Positions 34,596-42,965 of a DNA stretch of 64,000 bases are shown here, in pieces (position 1 is the stretch's first letter; each line of letters begins with the position of its first letter). Under the pieces are notes generated by a model that was not told the DNA's origin, ran no database searches, and saw nothing but the letters and a program-made list of their open reading frames with translations. The DNA is from JALYTY01 sp964546935 (GTDB lineage: Bacteria > Vulcanimicrobiota > Vulcanimicrobiia > Vulcanimicrobiales > Vulcanimicrobiaceae). Position numbers and translations under genes: made by a program. The stretch is from positions 1 through 64,000 of the forward strand of contig CAZJLJ010000001.1 in assembly GCA_964546935.1 (NCBI GenBank). The letters run 5' to 3'.

Positions 34596-35369
34596 TTAGC
34601 GGTTTCCTCCGAACATATCTTTCAGCACCGCACCGGCGATGCCGCCGGCGATCCCGGCCTGCGTCGCCTGCGGTGCTGCTACTTCTTTGCCGAGATACGG
34701 TTGCAGCGCATGAGCAAGATTCGGCATCGTTAGCGTTTGCAGCCATACTCTGCCGGGCCCCGTTAACCGTGCAATAAAGAGCCCATCGCCTCCGAAGATC
34801 GCGTTCGTGATTCCGCGCATGAATGTGATGTCGAAGTTGACGCTTTCTTGGAACATCCCGATGTGCCCAGGGTGAACTTGAATCGATTCCCCGGGCTGCA
34901 AGTCATAGGTGACGATTTCGCCGCCGAGCTCCACCCATGCGGTGCACGTGCCGGCAAGCCGTTGCAACACGAAACCATTGCCGCCGAAGACGCCCGCGCC
35001 GAGCGAGCGTTGGAATCCCATTGCCAACTCAACACCGTGCGTTGCGCATAGGAAACCGTGGCGATGAACCATGTACGAATTACCCGGCGAAACGTCGACT
35101 TGCATGATTTGGCCCGGCACCTTCGCGGCAAAGGCGACGAGGCCGTTACCGCCCTGTGCGCGATACTCGGTCATGAATAGTCCGCCGCCGGACAACGCGC
35201 GGCCCAGGACCCCTAAGAGGCCTTTCGCGCCGGCCGTCATCGGCGTCGTATTCAACATGACGTTTTCAGTCATCCATGAAAACTCGCCGGGTTCCGCGAC
35301 GATCGTGTCGCCGGGTTCGAGGCCGATCTCCAAAACAGGGAGTGTGGTTCCCGTGATTTTCGATTGCAT
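34596..35369 (-). CDS. AIM24-family protein (TIGR00266)
   Basis: The 257-residue protein belongs to the AIM24/TIGR00266 family of double-stranded beta-helix proteins. Hallmarks are EPGEFSWMTENVMLNT near 26-41, GGGLFMTEYRAQGGNGLVAFAAKVPGQIM, and the glycine-rich C-terminal GGIAGAVLKDMFGGNR. Mitochondrial AIM24 supports inner-membrane organisation; bacterial function is unknown. The MFS gene lies upstream on the same strand with 12 nt between, so it is probably the last gene of a protease-MFS-AIM24 transcript. Confidence 0.85.
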   Translation of the reverse strand: MQSKITGTTLPVLEIGLEPGDTIVAEPGEFSWMTENVMLNTTPMTAGAKGLLGVLGRALSGGGLFMTEYRAQGGNGLVAFAAKVPGQIMQVDVSPGNSYMVHRHGFLCATHGVELAMGFQRSLGAGVFGGNGFVLQRLAGTCTAWVELGGEIVTYDLQPGESIQVHPGHIGMFQESVNFDITFMRGITNAIFGGDGLFIARLTGPGRVWLQTLTMPNLAHALQPYLGKEVAAPQATQAGIAGGIAGAVLKDMFGGNR

Positions 35370-35381
35370 GTGCGCGCCTCC

Positions 35382-36584
35382 TTAAGCTTCGGGTGATACC
35401 TCCGCTATAGGCGCCGTGTTTCGAACGTATTTCTCATCGTTCGGCGCGGCGGCAAGTCCCATGACTAACGAGATAACCGCAAGCACCAACGGTTCGATCG
35501 AACCGAACGGGCCGCCATAACGGCTGAGTAGGCCTGTGGAAATTGGCGGTGCAAGAATTCCGGAAAGTGAGTCCAGCGACGAACTTACACCTAATACCGT
35601 CCCTTGTTCGCGCGCTGTTGCCGTCTTCGAAATGAGAGCAGTGATGCCGTTCTGTGCGAAGGCGCTGCCAAGCGCGAAGAGGACCATGGCTCCCGCGACC
35701 GTTGCCGGATGATGCACGAACGGCAATATGGCAAAACCTGCAACGAGACATGCCAATCCTACAGTCGACATCGTGCGATCTCCGAGACGATGCGAGGCTT
35801 TGCCGACGCCAAAACCGTTTATTGCCACGTTGACAAGCGCGAATCCGGAAAAATATTCCGTCGTTTGAACGACGCCGAAGTTCAATTGGCGTTGCAGGTA
35901 CAGCGCGATGACCGCGTACCACCCATACAAAGCAAGCGAAAGCGCCAATTTCTGCCAGAGAATACGCGCGGTTCGCTGATTTTGCAATGTGTTCAAAATA
36001 TCGCCCAGGCCGACGCGCGATTCTTCTTCCTCGGTCTTTGTGCGCGATTCCGGCAACAGCACGATTGTAAGAATGAGAGTAAGCAGCTGCAATGCCGATG
36101 CGGCAAGAAACGGCGCAGCAAAACCATAACGCGAATAAAGCGCGCCGCCGCCTGCCGGCCCAAAAACCATTCCCGCCGCGAACGTTGCGCCGATGAAGCC
36201 GAAAGCCCGCGCGCGATCTTTTTCCTCGACCACGTCGGCGACGTATGCCTGCGTTATCCCAATGTTCCCGCCGGAGACGCCTTCGATGATGCGCGCGACA
36301 AAAACCCAGAAAATATTACCGGCATAGGCGAGCATCGCCCAGCCGATGGTGGCGCCGATTTGGCTGATGATGAGGACCGTCTTGCGCCCGACCCGATCCG
36401 ATACGTTCCCCCAAATCGGGCCCGAGATGAGCTGACACAAAGAAAACGTCGCCAAGAGAATTCCGACGACTTCGGCGCTCATCCCGAAGTGCGTAACGAA
36501 ATACGGCAGTATCGGCAGCATCATGCTGAAGCCGATGATGTCGATGAACGTTATGCCGAGAATCGGCAGAAGTTTGCGAATCAA
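35382..36584 (-). CDS. MFS transporter, TetA/DHA1-like
   Basis: The 400-residue protein has 12 predicted helices and the DHA1 features: GFSMMLPILPYFVTHFGMSAEVVGILLATFSLCQLISGPIWGNVSDRVGRKTVLI (motif A loop), the VARIIEGVSGGNI motif and a central acidic loop LPESRTKTEEEE. This is characteristic of TetA-like proton-coupled efflux. The start is TTG at 36584, overlapping the TGA of the protease gene by 4 nt. The substrate is unknown. Confidence 0.88.
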   Translation of the reverse strand: MIRKLLPILGITFIDIIGFSMMLPILPYFVTHFGMSAEVVGILLATFSLCQLISGPIWGNVSDRVGRKTVLIISQIGATIGWAMLAYAGNIFWVFVARIIEGVSGGNIGITQAYVADVVEEKDRARAFGFIGATFAAGMVFGPAGGGALYSRYGFAAPFLAASALQLLTLILTIVLLPESRTKTEEEESRVGLGDILNTLQNQRTARILWQKLALSLALYGWYAVIALYLQRQLNFGVVQTTEYFSGFALVNVAINGFGVGKASHRLGDRTMSTVGLACLVAGFAILPFVHHPATVAGAMVLFALGSAFAQNGITALISKTATAREQGTVLGVSSSLDSLSGILAPPISTGLLSRYGGPFGSIEPLVLAVISLVMGLAAAPNDEKYVRNTAPIAEVSPEA

Positions 36585-37531
36585 GCCGGGGACTCCACCG
36601 GCAAGATTATCGGTGAGAGTCTCTCGCTCTTGCGAAGTACGTCTAATTTATATGGGCGTGATAAATCGATGCGGGTGAGCCGTTTATGCAAATCGTCGAT
36701 GCCGGTTAGCCGCTCGCCCTCTATCGAAAGCAATACGTCGCCGGCGTGAAGGCGCGCTGTATCAGCCGGGCTCCCAGGTTCGACTGAGGCCACAAGCACG
36801 GCGCGCGCATCGGTAAGTTCGAACCGGCGTGCAGCGGCTTTTGAAAGAACAACGTCTTGACCAGCGATTCCGAAGTAGCCACGGCGCACTTTTCCATCGC
36901 GCATCAACAAACCGGCAATGTATTTAGCCGTGTTAATAGCGATTGCAAAACATAAGTTCTGGCCCGGCAAAACGGCGGTATTTACGCCAATGACGTCTCC
37001 GCGCGCGTTCACGAGCGGTCCACCGGAATTTCCCGGGTTCAGCGCCGCGTCGGTTTGTATGACGTTGTCCATCAATCGCCCCGAAGGCGCGCGCAGACTG
37101 CGTCCCAAACCGCTCACGACGCCCGCCGTAACGGTATAAGCGAGGCCATAGGGGTTTCCAACGGCAACGACCAGTTGTCCGGGCTTAAGCGCCGACGAAT
37201 CGCCGAGATTAGCAACCGCAAGCTCGGGCGCATCCACACGAACGACCGCGAGATCGCTGTGCGGATCGTTCCCCACAACTTGCGCGCTCAGTTCACGTCC
37301 GTCCAGCAAGGCGACCGATATGTGGTCGGCCTCGGAGACTACGTGGCTATTCGTAAGGATGTAACCGTCGGGCGTAAAGATGAATCCGGAGCCGTTTCCG
37401 CCGTGCCGTCCCGACCGTACTTCAATCGAAACGACGGCCGGGCTTACGCGCTCGGCGGCGGTCGTAACGGCTTCCGAGTACGGGTCTAGCAGCTGCTCTT
37501 GCAACTGCGATAAAGGTATAAGGGTAGGCAT
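36581..37531 (-). CDS. HtrA/DegP-type trypsin-like serine protease with PDZ domain, no signal peptide
   Basis: The 316-residue protein is an S1C serine protease. The catalytic triad is visible: His in TNSHVVSEAD, Asp in DPHSDLAVVRV, and Ser in LNPGNSGGPLVN. A PDZ domain (about 215-310, with GYFGIAGQDVVLSK and SPADTARLHAGDVLLSIEG) follows. HtrA proteins are usually periplasmic or membrane-anchored, but this one has no signal peptide or transmembrane helix at the chosen ATG (37531, GAAGG upstream); the next in-frame upstream start (37603) adds no hydrophobic segment either. It may act in the cytosol or be misassigned at the start. Confidence 0.85.
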   Translation of the reverse strand: MPTLIPLSQLQEQLLDPYSEAVTTAAERVSPAVVSIEVRSGRHGGNGSGFIFTPDGYILTNSHVVSEADHISVALLDGRELSAQVVGNDPHSDLAVVRVDAPELAVANLGDSSALKPGQLVVAVGNPYGLAYTVTAGVVSGLGRSLRAPSGRLMDNVIQTDAALNPGNSGGPLVNARGDVIGVNTAVLPGQNLCFAIAINTAKYIAGLLMRDGKVRRGYFGIAGQDVVLSKAAARRFELTDARAVLVASVEPGSPADTARLHAGDVLLSIEGERLTGIDDLHKRLTRIDLSRPYKLDVLRKSERLSPIILPVESPA

Positions 37532-37638
37532 GGTGCCTTCCCCAAACCACGGAAGGCACTTCCGCGGTTGCGCAGAATCCCGTTCGGCCTCGTTGTCGCG
37601 CAAATGTGCGGCTGCGGGTATGTTGGCGCAGGATGCGC

Positions 37639-37738
37639 NNNNNNNNNNNNNNNNNNNNNNNNNNNNNNNNNNNNNNNNNNNNNNNNNNNNNNNNNNNNNN
37701 NNNNNNNNNNNNNNNNNNNNNNNNNNNNNNNNNNNNNN
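37639..37738. other. Assembly gap (100 N) upstream of tRNA-Leu
   Basis: A run of 100 N, probably of arbitrary length. The protease upstream region (37532-37638) holds nothing else I can name. The first base after the gap is the first base of the tRNA, so the tRNA's promoter lies in or before the gap. Confidence 0.98.
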
Positions 37739-37825
37739 GCTCAGGTGGCGGAATTGGTAGACGCGCTGGTTTCAGGTATCAGTGGTGGCAACATCGTGGG
37801 GGTTCGAGTCCCTTCCTGAGCACCA
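37739..37825 (+). tRNA. tRNA-Leu, anticodon CAG
   Basis: The 87-nt cloverleaf has a perfect 7-bp acceptor stem (GCTCAGG with CCTGAGC), a D-arm with GGAATTGGTAGAC, anticodon loop TTCAGGT (CAG, reads CUG), a long variable arm (GGTG-GCAA-CATC) typical of class II tRNAs, the T-loop TTCGAGT and an encoded CCA end at 37823-37825. The anticodon stem has one G-U and the T stem two. The 5' end coincides exactly with the edge of the assembly gap. Confidence 0.95.
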
Positions 37826-37875
37826 AATTCGAACGGCAGGCTAAGTAGCGGCCGAGTCGTTGGCTTTAACACCTT

Positions 37876-37899
37876 AAGAAGTATCGACCGATACTTCTT
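37876..37899. promoter_or_regulatory. Perfect 10-bp inverted repeat upstream of the PAS gene
   Basis: AAGAAGTATC (37876-37885) and GATACTTCTT (37890-37899) frame a GACC spacer. The right arm ends 3 nt before the GTG start of the PAS protein, so the element could be an operator for a dimeric regulator or a hairpin ending the tRNA transcript. It is AT-rich and has no long T-run, which makes the operator reading somewhat better. Confidence 0.4.
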
Positions 37900-37902
37900 C
37901 TG

Positions 37903-38925
37903 GTGGGTGCAAGCCTCGAATTACTCCAGCTCGCTTTAGAACAAGCGAATGACAGCATTGCGGTCGTCAAACTGACCGGCGATCCCGAAACGCCGATAAC
38001 GTTCGTTTACGCGAATCCCAGTTTCTGTCGCGTAACGGGCTTTACGCGCGAGGAGTTGTTGCATCCCGACAATCCGCTTCACCGCGTGCAAGAGGATCGC
38101 AACCTCTTCGAAGCCATGCTTCGCGATATTCGCGCTGGAAAAGAAGTCGTCTTTGAAGCGGAGCTGCTTCGTAAAGACGGCTCGAAGCACTGGACCGATG
38201 TACGTTGTTCTCCGCTCGCGTGCGGAAATGAGATCTACTACGTCACAGTCTGTCGCGACGCCACTGATCGCCGCGCGGCCGAAGCGAAGCGCGAGCTGCT
38301 TTATCGCGCCATTGAAGCGACGAGCGATTACGTTGCGATTTACGACTCAACGCCCCCGTCGCAGGGCGGACCGTACATTATTTACGCAAACGGTTCCTTT
38401 TGTCACGCACTTGGCTACAGCCCAGGCGAGATCGCCGGCATGTCTTACCAGCAATTGTTGGCTCCGTGCAACGACAACCGTGTCTTGCGTTCGATTGCCG
38501 ACTCGGTCGAACAGCAGCGCATTACGGAGAAAGAGATTCGCGTTCTGCGCCGCGACGGAACGGATTTTTGGATAGAGTTCAGTGCCGAACCGGTCAAAAG
38601 CCACAGCGAAATACCTCAGCATTGGATCGTGGTCGGCCGCGATATTAGCGCTCGCCGCAAGACTGTGGAAGAGCGCGCAGTCATCACGCGAGTCGTTGAC
38701 GCTCTTCCGTCGCCGATCCACGTCTACGCAATTGAAAATGAGTGCCCGCTGTTGGTTTTCAACAATGATTCTTCCCTCACACGGAACTTCAGCATTGATG
38801 AACGTTCGCTGCAAGAGGCACGAATTTCCGGAGAAGCGGCGGAAACCGAAGACGGAGTTTGGATAATACCCTTGCGCGATCGAACGGGCGCAATCGATAT
38901 TCTAGTCGTTAGCGCGCGCCCGTAG
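37903..38925 (+). CDS. Tandem-PAS sensor protein without a recognised output domain
   Basis: The 340-residue protein has two PAS domains. The first (about 10-125) shows TFVYANPSFCRVTGFTREELL, RAGKEVVFEAELLRKDGSKHWTDV and VTVCRDATDRRAAE. The second (about 135-250) shows YIIYANGSFCHALGYSPGEIAG, FWIEFSAEP and IVVGRDISARRK. The remaining 90 residues match no output domain I know: no kinase, GGDEF or HTH motifs. The start GTG has no clear ribosome-binding site. It probably senses a small molecule or redox state through a partner protein. Confidence 0.75.
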   Translation: MGASLELLQLALEQANDSIAVVKLTGDPETPITFVYANPSFCRVTGFTREELLHPDNPLHRVQEDRNLFEAMLRDIRAGKEVVFEAELLRKDGSKHWTDVRCSPLACGNEIYYVTVCRDATDRRAAEAKRELLYRAIEATSDYVAIYDSTPPSQGGPYIIYANGSFCHALGYSPGEIAGMSYQQLLAPCNDNRVLRSIADSVEQQRITEKEIRVLRRDGTDFWIEFSAEPVKSHSEIPQHWIVVGRDISARRKTVEERAVITRVVDALPSPIHVYAIENECPLLVFNNDSSLTRNFSIDERSLQEARISGEAAETEDGVWIIPLRDRTGAIDILVVSARP

Positions 38926-39332
38926 CGAACTACTGGTGGTCATCCGAGCCGCGGCCCCCAACCTTGAAAGTGGCCCGTAAGGACGGATGACTGGGACATA
39001 GTGCGTAGGGGCGTTTCCTCGGGCTTCGGAGTTGTAGAAGAAACTATGCGTGATTTATTCATTGGGCGTGATCTCCAAGAAGAGTGATGCGCCCATTTTG
39101 TCAGGTCCGCTCGGCCCGTCCCAGAAACATTGATACTTTTACTCGAACAAATCGTGAGAGTGTTGAAGTGGCCTTGCGACGGCTTCTTCGATTGCTGTTG
39201 CCCGCGCTGAATTGAGAGGCGTAGTGAGGCCAAAGGGCGCTCGCTTGATTGTGCAGTTGGTTCAGACTTTTCTCATACCTTAGTCGTATTGGTCCCATAT
39301 CCAACTGCGAGCTAGAACTGCAGAGGTGTCCA
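38926..39332. other. 407-nt intergenic region with several hairpins
   Basis: No gene is evident. An 8-bp inverted repeat, GTCATCCG (38939-38946) with CGGATGAC (38984-38991), lies just after the PAS stop. A second stem, TGGGCG (39063-39068) with CGCCCA (39090-39095) followed by TTTTG, resembles an intrinsic terminator. A third, GCAGTTGG (39253-39260) with CCAACTGC (39301-39308), spans a 40-nt loop in the leader of the lipoprotein gene and could be a regulatory RNA structure. I do not recognise a riboswitch class. Confidence 0.4.
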
Positions 39333-40529
39333 ATGTCACTTCATTCGAGGTGCGCGACTGCAACATACACTGTCGCCGCCGCGCTTTTTTTACTGGCCGG
39401 GTGCTCCGGCGGTGGCGGTGGCAGCACGAATTCTCCGTCGAGCGGAACGCTGCCGGTAGTTACAGGCGAACAGCCGATGAGCCCGGCTTCTACGGTACAA
39501 AGCGAAGCAAACGCCGTAAACAATGCGATTCCGGTCGACACGACGTCCATGCTAAGAGTTTTGGACGACGAACTGCCGATCGGCTCCACCAACGTTGGCG
39601 GCGAGCAAAACCCGTACGGTCTTGATGTCGCCAAAAGTACCTCCGGAAAACTAACGGCCGGCGACCTTGTGGTCTGCGATTTCAATAATTCTGCGAACGT
39701 GCAAGGCACGGGATCCACGCTGCTTGCGCTGCACCCGGTGACCGGAAGTAAGCCTAGACTGCTTTTGAAGAGCCCGGCGCTTTTGGGCTGCGATGCAATT
39801 GCGTTGAGCCCATTTGACGAAACGTGGGCCGCTGATTTCGGCGCCAACGACAACGCGTTGGTGTCCAGTTCGGGCCATCTCGATACCGTTCTGAACGGCC
39901 ATCCGTTTGCGCATCCCTTCGGCGAAGCGTTTGCCGGGTTTGACGGTGCGAACGGCGTCGCAGCGTTTTACGTGAGCAACGCAGGCGACGGAACACTGAT
40001 TCGGATCAATATCACCAAGAGCGGCAATTTCACGTTTGACACGATCGTTCATGGGTTTGCGATCAATGGCGGCGCACCGGGAAGCATTCTTGGTCCTTCA
40101 GGATTGCAATACGATGCTAAGAACGACCGGTTATTTGTCGTCGACGGGACGAACAATACGGTCGACGTAATAAATCATCCATCGTCCGTTCGGAAGAGCG
40201 GAATTTTCGTAAGTGCCGACGGCAAACACTTCGCCGGTGCAGATGGTGCGCTTGCGAAAAACGTCTTTGCTGGTCCGCCGTTAAATGGTCCGATTAGCTC
40301 CGCGTTGTTGCCGAACGGCAACCTTGTGATCGGTAATACGTTGGATCCCAACGGGAAGAACATCATGGTCGAAATCACGCATACCGGAAGGCTGCTTGCG
40401 ACGCGCAACGTCGACACCGGAGCTGCGGGTTCGCTCTTCGGCATCGTCGCCACAGGACACACCGATGCGGATACTCGCATCTTCTTCAACGACGATAACG
40501 AGAATTTCTTACTCGTTCTCCAGCACTAG
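39333..40529 (+). CDS. Secreted lipoprotein, beta-propeller-like
   Basis: The ATG at 39333 has GAGGTG upstream and opens a lipoprotein signal peptide ending in the lipobox LLAGC (C25). A serine-, glycine- and threonine-rich linker follows. The remaining 350 residues contain repeated strands of the sort found in NHL or SMP-30-like propellers (LDVAKSTSGKLTAGDLVVCDFNNSAN, GPSGLQYDAKNDRLFVVDGTNNTVDVINH, ALLPNGNLVIGNTLDPNGK). Such proteins often bind or process small molecules or form scaffolds. It is not in an operon with the following GNAT gene, 33 nt away on the same strand. Confidence 0.7.
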   Translation: MSLHSRCATATYTVAAALFLLAGCSGGGGGSTNSPSSGTLPVVTGEQPMSPASTVQSEANAVNNAIPVDTTSMLRVLDDELPIGSTNVGGEQNPYGLDVAKSTSGKLTAGDLVVCDFNNSANVQGTGSTLLALHPVTGSKPRLLLKSPALLGCDAIALSPFDETWAADFGANDNALVSSSGHLDTVLNGHPFAHPFGEAFAGFDGANGVAAFYVSNAGDGTLIRINITKSGNFTFDTIVHGFAINGGAPGSILGPSGLQYDAKNDRLFVVDGTNNTVDVINHPSSVRKSGIFVSADGKHFAGADGALAKNVFAGPPLNGPISSALLPNGNLVIGNTLDPNGKNIMVEITHTGRLLATRNVDTGAAGSLFGIVATGHTDADTRIFFNDDNENFLLVLQH

Positions 40530-40562
40530 TAAAAGGAGCGACGCTCCTCGAACCCTGGTTCG

Positions 40563-41084
40563 ATGAGCGCCGATATCGCGATTAGGCCCGCGGCGTTTGA
40601 AGACGTCGCGGGCATCGCACGCGTCCACGTGCAAACCTGGAACGAAGCGTTCCGGGGAATGGTCCCGGATTGGGCCATCGACCGGTACACGATCGAGAAG
40701 CGCATCGAAGGTTGGAATAAGTGGCTTCGCCGCGACGGATACGTGACGTTTGTTGCGGAGGACGAATCGGGAATCATCGGCTTTATGAATGCCTTCCCCG
40801 ACGTTTCCGAACCCGGCTTCGATTCATACCTAAATACGCTCTACGTTTTGAAATCGGCACAAGGACGTGGGATCGCCCGAAAGCTGTTGCGGGCTGCCGC
40901 CGCGTCGTTGATCGCAGCCGGCAAGACTTCGATGTGGTGGCTGACGCTGCGCGATAATCCCGCCTGCGGCTTCTACGAGCGGCTCGGCGCGACGCTCTTA
41001 CGCGAGCAGCCTGCACCTGCCGAATTGGGGGAGGGGACGATGGATCGCGTTTACGGTCTGCGCGATCTGCGCGGGTTGCTGTAA
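40563..41084 (+). CDS. GNAT-family N-acetyltransferase
   Basis: The 173-residue protein is a single GNAT domain. The acetyl-CoA binding motif A appears as LYVLKSAQGRGIARKLLRAAA near 96-116, and the end reads WLTLRDNPACGFYERLGATLL, typical of GNAT motif B. It transfers an acetyl group to an unknown amine substrate. A lipid kinase-like gene follows after 8 nt, but no functional link is evident. Confidence 0.85.
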   Translation: MSADIAIRPAAFEDVAGIARVHVQTWNEAFRGMVPDWAIDRYTIEKRIEGWNKWLRRDGYVTFVAEDESGIIGFMNAFPDVSEPGFDSYLNTLYVLKSAQGRGIARKLLRAAAASLIAAGKTSMWWLTLRDNPACGFYERLGATLLREQPAPAELGEGTMDRVYGLRDLRGLL

Positions 41085-41092
41085 CTGCGGAG

Positions 41093-41929
41093 ATGCGCGC
41101 GCAACTGGTTTTGAATAGATGTTCCCGTCGCGGCACCGAGTGGGCCAACCTCGTGCAAGAGGCACTTAGCAAAGCGAACATCGACGTTGTGGAAACAGAG
41201 ACGATCGACGATGTTCCGCCGAATGTTGACGCAATTGTCGCCGCCGGCGGAGACGGAACCGTGATCCGTTGCGTAGGTCCGGCGATCGCGCGAAATTTGC
41301 CGCTTGGCATCATTCCGTTGGGAACGTTCAACGATTTAGCACGGACGTTGGGCATTCCATTAGACGTAAACCACGCCGTGCAAGTTATCGAACGTGGCCA
41401 CGAACACGTTATCGACGTCGGTTACGTGAACGGGAAATACTTCGTAAACGAAGCGAGCATCGGGATTTCCGCCCGCATTGCGCGGCTTCAAACGCCCGAG
41501 TTGAAACAGCGTTTCGGGTTGTTCGCGGTCATCGTTACGGCGCTACAAGCTTATCGCCATTCCCAGCCGATCCATGCGGAAGTGGTTTACGACGGCAAGG
41601 TGGAGAATTTCAAGACGATTCAGCTAACCGTCGCCAATAGCAACCACTTCGGCGGCTTCCTCAACGTTGAGGGAGCGGCCATTGATGATGAATGGCTCGA
41701 TTTGTATAGCGTCGAGATCGAAAGCTTTCGTGAGGCTTTTGGGATCGCGCGAGCGATGTTCAGCGGCAAGCGCCTCTCCGTTCCGGGCCTGCGTACGCTC
41801 CGTGCGAAATCGTTTGAAGTCCGAACGCGACACCCCCATCACATTGCTGCCGATGCCGAGCCGGCCGGAACGACGCCCGCGACTTTTCAAGTTCGTCCGA
41901 AAGCATTGCGCGTTTACGCCGGGGAATAG
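41093..41929 (+). CDS. Diacylglycerol kinase-family lipid kinase (YegS/DagK)
   Basis: The 278-residue protein contains the nucleotide-binding motif AAGGDGTVIR near 47-56 and GIIPLGTFNDLARTLGIP near 70-87, both diagnostic of the YegS/DagK fold (GGDGT and GTxND). It phosphorylates a lipid such as diacylglycerol or acts on a related alcohol; the substrate is not decided by sequence. The start is the ATG at 41093, 9 nt after the GNAT gene. An aldo/keto reductase follows after 7 nt. Confidence 0.85.
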   Translation: MRAQLVLNRCSRRGTEWANLVQEALSKANIDVVETETIDDVPPNVDAIVAAGGDGTVIRCVGPAIARNLPLGIIPLGTFNDLARTLGIPLDVNHAVQVIERGHEHVIDVGYVNGKYFVNEASIGISARIARLQTPELKQRFGLFAVIVTALQAYRHSQPIHAEVVYDGKVENFKTIQLTVANSNHFGGFLNVEGAAIDDEWLDLYSVEIESFREAFGIARAMFSGKRLSVPGLRTLRAKSFEVRTRHPHHIAADAEPAGTTPATFQVRPKALRVYAGE

Positions 41930-41936
41930 GGCCAAG

Positions 41937-42911
41937 ATGCAATACAGAACGCTCGGACACTCGGGGCTAAAGCTCTCCACCATCGGGTTGGGCTCTTGGC
42001 TTACCTTCGGCAGCGCCGTGGACAGAAAAACCACGCGTGATTGCATAATGCGAGCGTGGGAACTAGGCATCAACTTCATCGACACTGCAAACGCGTATGC
42101 TCGCGGTGCCGCCGAAGAAACACTGGCGCCGATCGTGAAAGAACTCAATCGCGACGAGCTGGTGCTGGCAACGAAAGTATATTTTCCAATGGGCGACGGC
42201 GTAAACGAGCACGGGCTTTCGCGCAAACACGTGACGAGCCAAGTGCATCACTCGTTGCGGCGTCTGCAAGTCGACTACATCGATCTCTACCAGTGCCACC
42301 GGTACGACGTTACGACGCCCATTGAAGAAGTGTGCGAAATAATGAACGATCTGGTTCGTTCGGGAAAGATTTTGTATTGGGGCGTCTCGGAATGGAACGC
42401 CGATCAACTCGCGAGCGCTGTCTCGCTTGCGAGAGCGCGCGGCTGGGCGGTGCCGATCAGCAACCAGCCGCAGTATAGCGCGCTGTGGCGCCGTATCGAA
42501 GAACGCGTTCTGCCAACCTCGTTGCAATACGGCATCGGCAACGTGGTCTGGTCTCCGATCGCGATGGGAATCTTGAGCGGCAAGTACACTGATGCGGCTC
42601 ATCCGCCGGCGGGAACGCGTGCCGCAACGGGTGCGCGCGAGATGATGGAAGACTACTTTACGCAGCCGGTGCTCGACGCGGTTCAGAAACTAAAACCGAT
42701 CGCCGACCAGCTCGGGATTTCCATGTCGCAGCTAGCGCTTGCGTGGGTGCTGCGTCAGCCCGCGGTTACCAGTGCGATCGTCGGTGCGACAAAAATTGCA
42801 CATGTGGAAGATAACGCCGCTGCTGCGGACCTGGAACTCGACAGCGCAGTGTTCGAGCGCATAGATGCAATCCTAGAACCCGTCGCACCGCACGAACCGT
42901 ATACTGCCTAA
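41937..42911 (+). CDS. Aldo/keto reductase
   Basis: This NAD(P)H-dependent oxidoreductase of 324 residues has the AKR tetrad: Asp and Tyr in NFIDTANAY near 47-55, Lys in VLATKVYF near 79, and His in DLYQCHRYD near 120. The C-terminal SNQPQYSALWRR and LAWVLRQPAVTSAIVGATKIAHVEDN segments bind NADPH and resemble the potassium-channel-beta/YghZ group. The ATG at 41937 gives the standard MQYRTLGHSGLKLSTIGLG start. Substrate unknown. A strong terminator follows. Confidence 0.9.
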   Translation: MQYRTLGHSGLKLSTIGLGSWLTFGSAVDRKTTRDCIMRAWELGINFIDTANAYARGAAEETLAPIVKELNRDELVLATKVYFPMGDGVNEHGLSRKHVTSQVHHSLRRLQVDYIDLYQCHRYDVTTPIEEVCEIMNDLVRSGKILYWGVSEWNADQLASAVSLARARGWAVPISNQPQYSALWRRIEERVLPTSLQYGIGNVVWSPIAMGILSGKYTDAAHPPAGTRAATGAREMMEDYFTQPVLDAVQKLKPIADQLGISMSQLALAWVLRQPAVTSAIVGATKIAHVEDNAAAADLELDSAVFERIDAILEPVAPHEPYTA

Positions 42912-42922
42912 ACGGATTGGAA

Positions 42923-42965
42923 AAAGTAAAACACCGCCGGGCGTTCCCGGCGGTGGTTTTACTTT
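42923..42965. terminator. Strong bidirectional terminator after the aldo/keto reductase
   Basis: A stem of about 19 bp (42923-42941 with 42946-42965, one-base bulge) has a CGTT loop, a GC-rich core (CCGCCGGG/CCCGGCGG) and A-rich and T-rich flanks (AAAGTAAAA / TTTTACTTT). It can terminate transcription from either side: from the reductase on the plus strand and from the minus strand. Confidence 0.85.

Noticed and set aside
35604..36749. 381-codon frame opposite the MFS transporter
   Set aside because: Composition is that of a reverse-complement shadow (many R, C, D, N), while the minus-strand gene has clear MFS motifs.
38939..38991. Possible cyclic di-GMP riboswitch after the PAS gene
   Set aside because: The inverted repeat lacks the conserved core bases of the known classes and lies downstream of, not before, the PAS gene.
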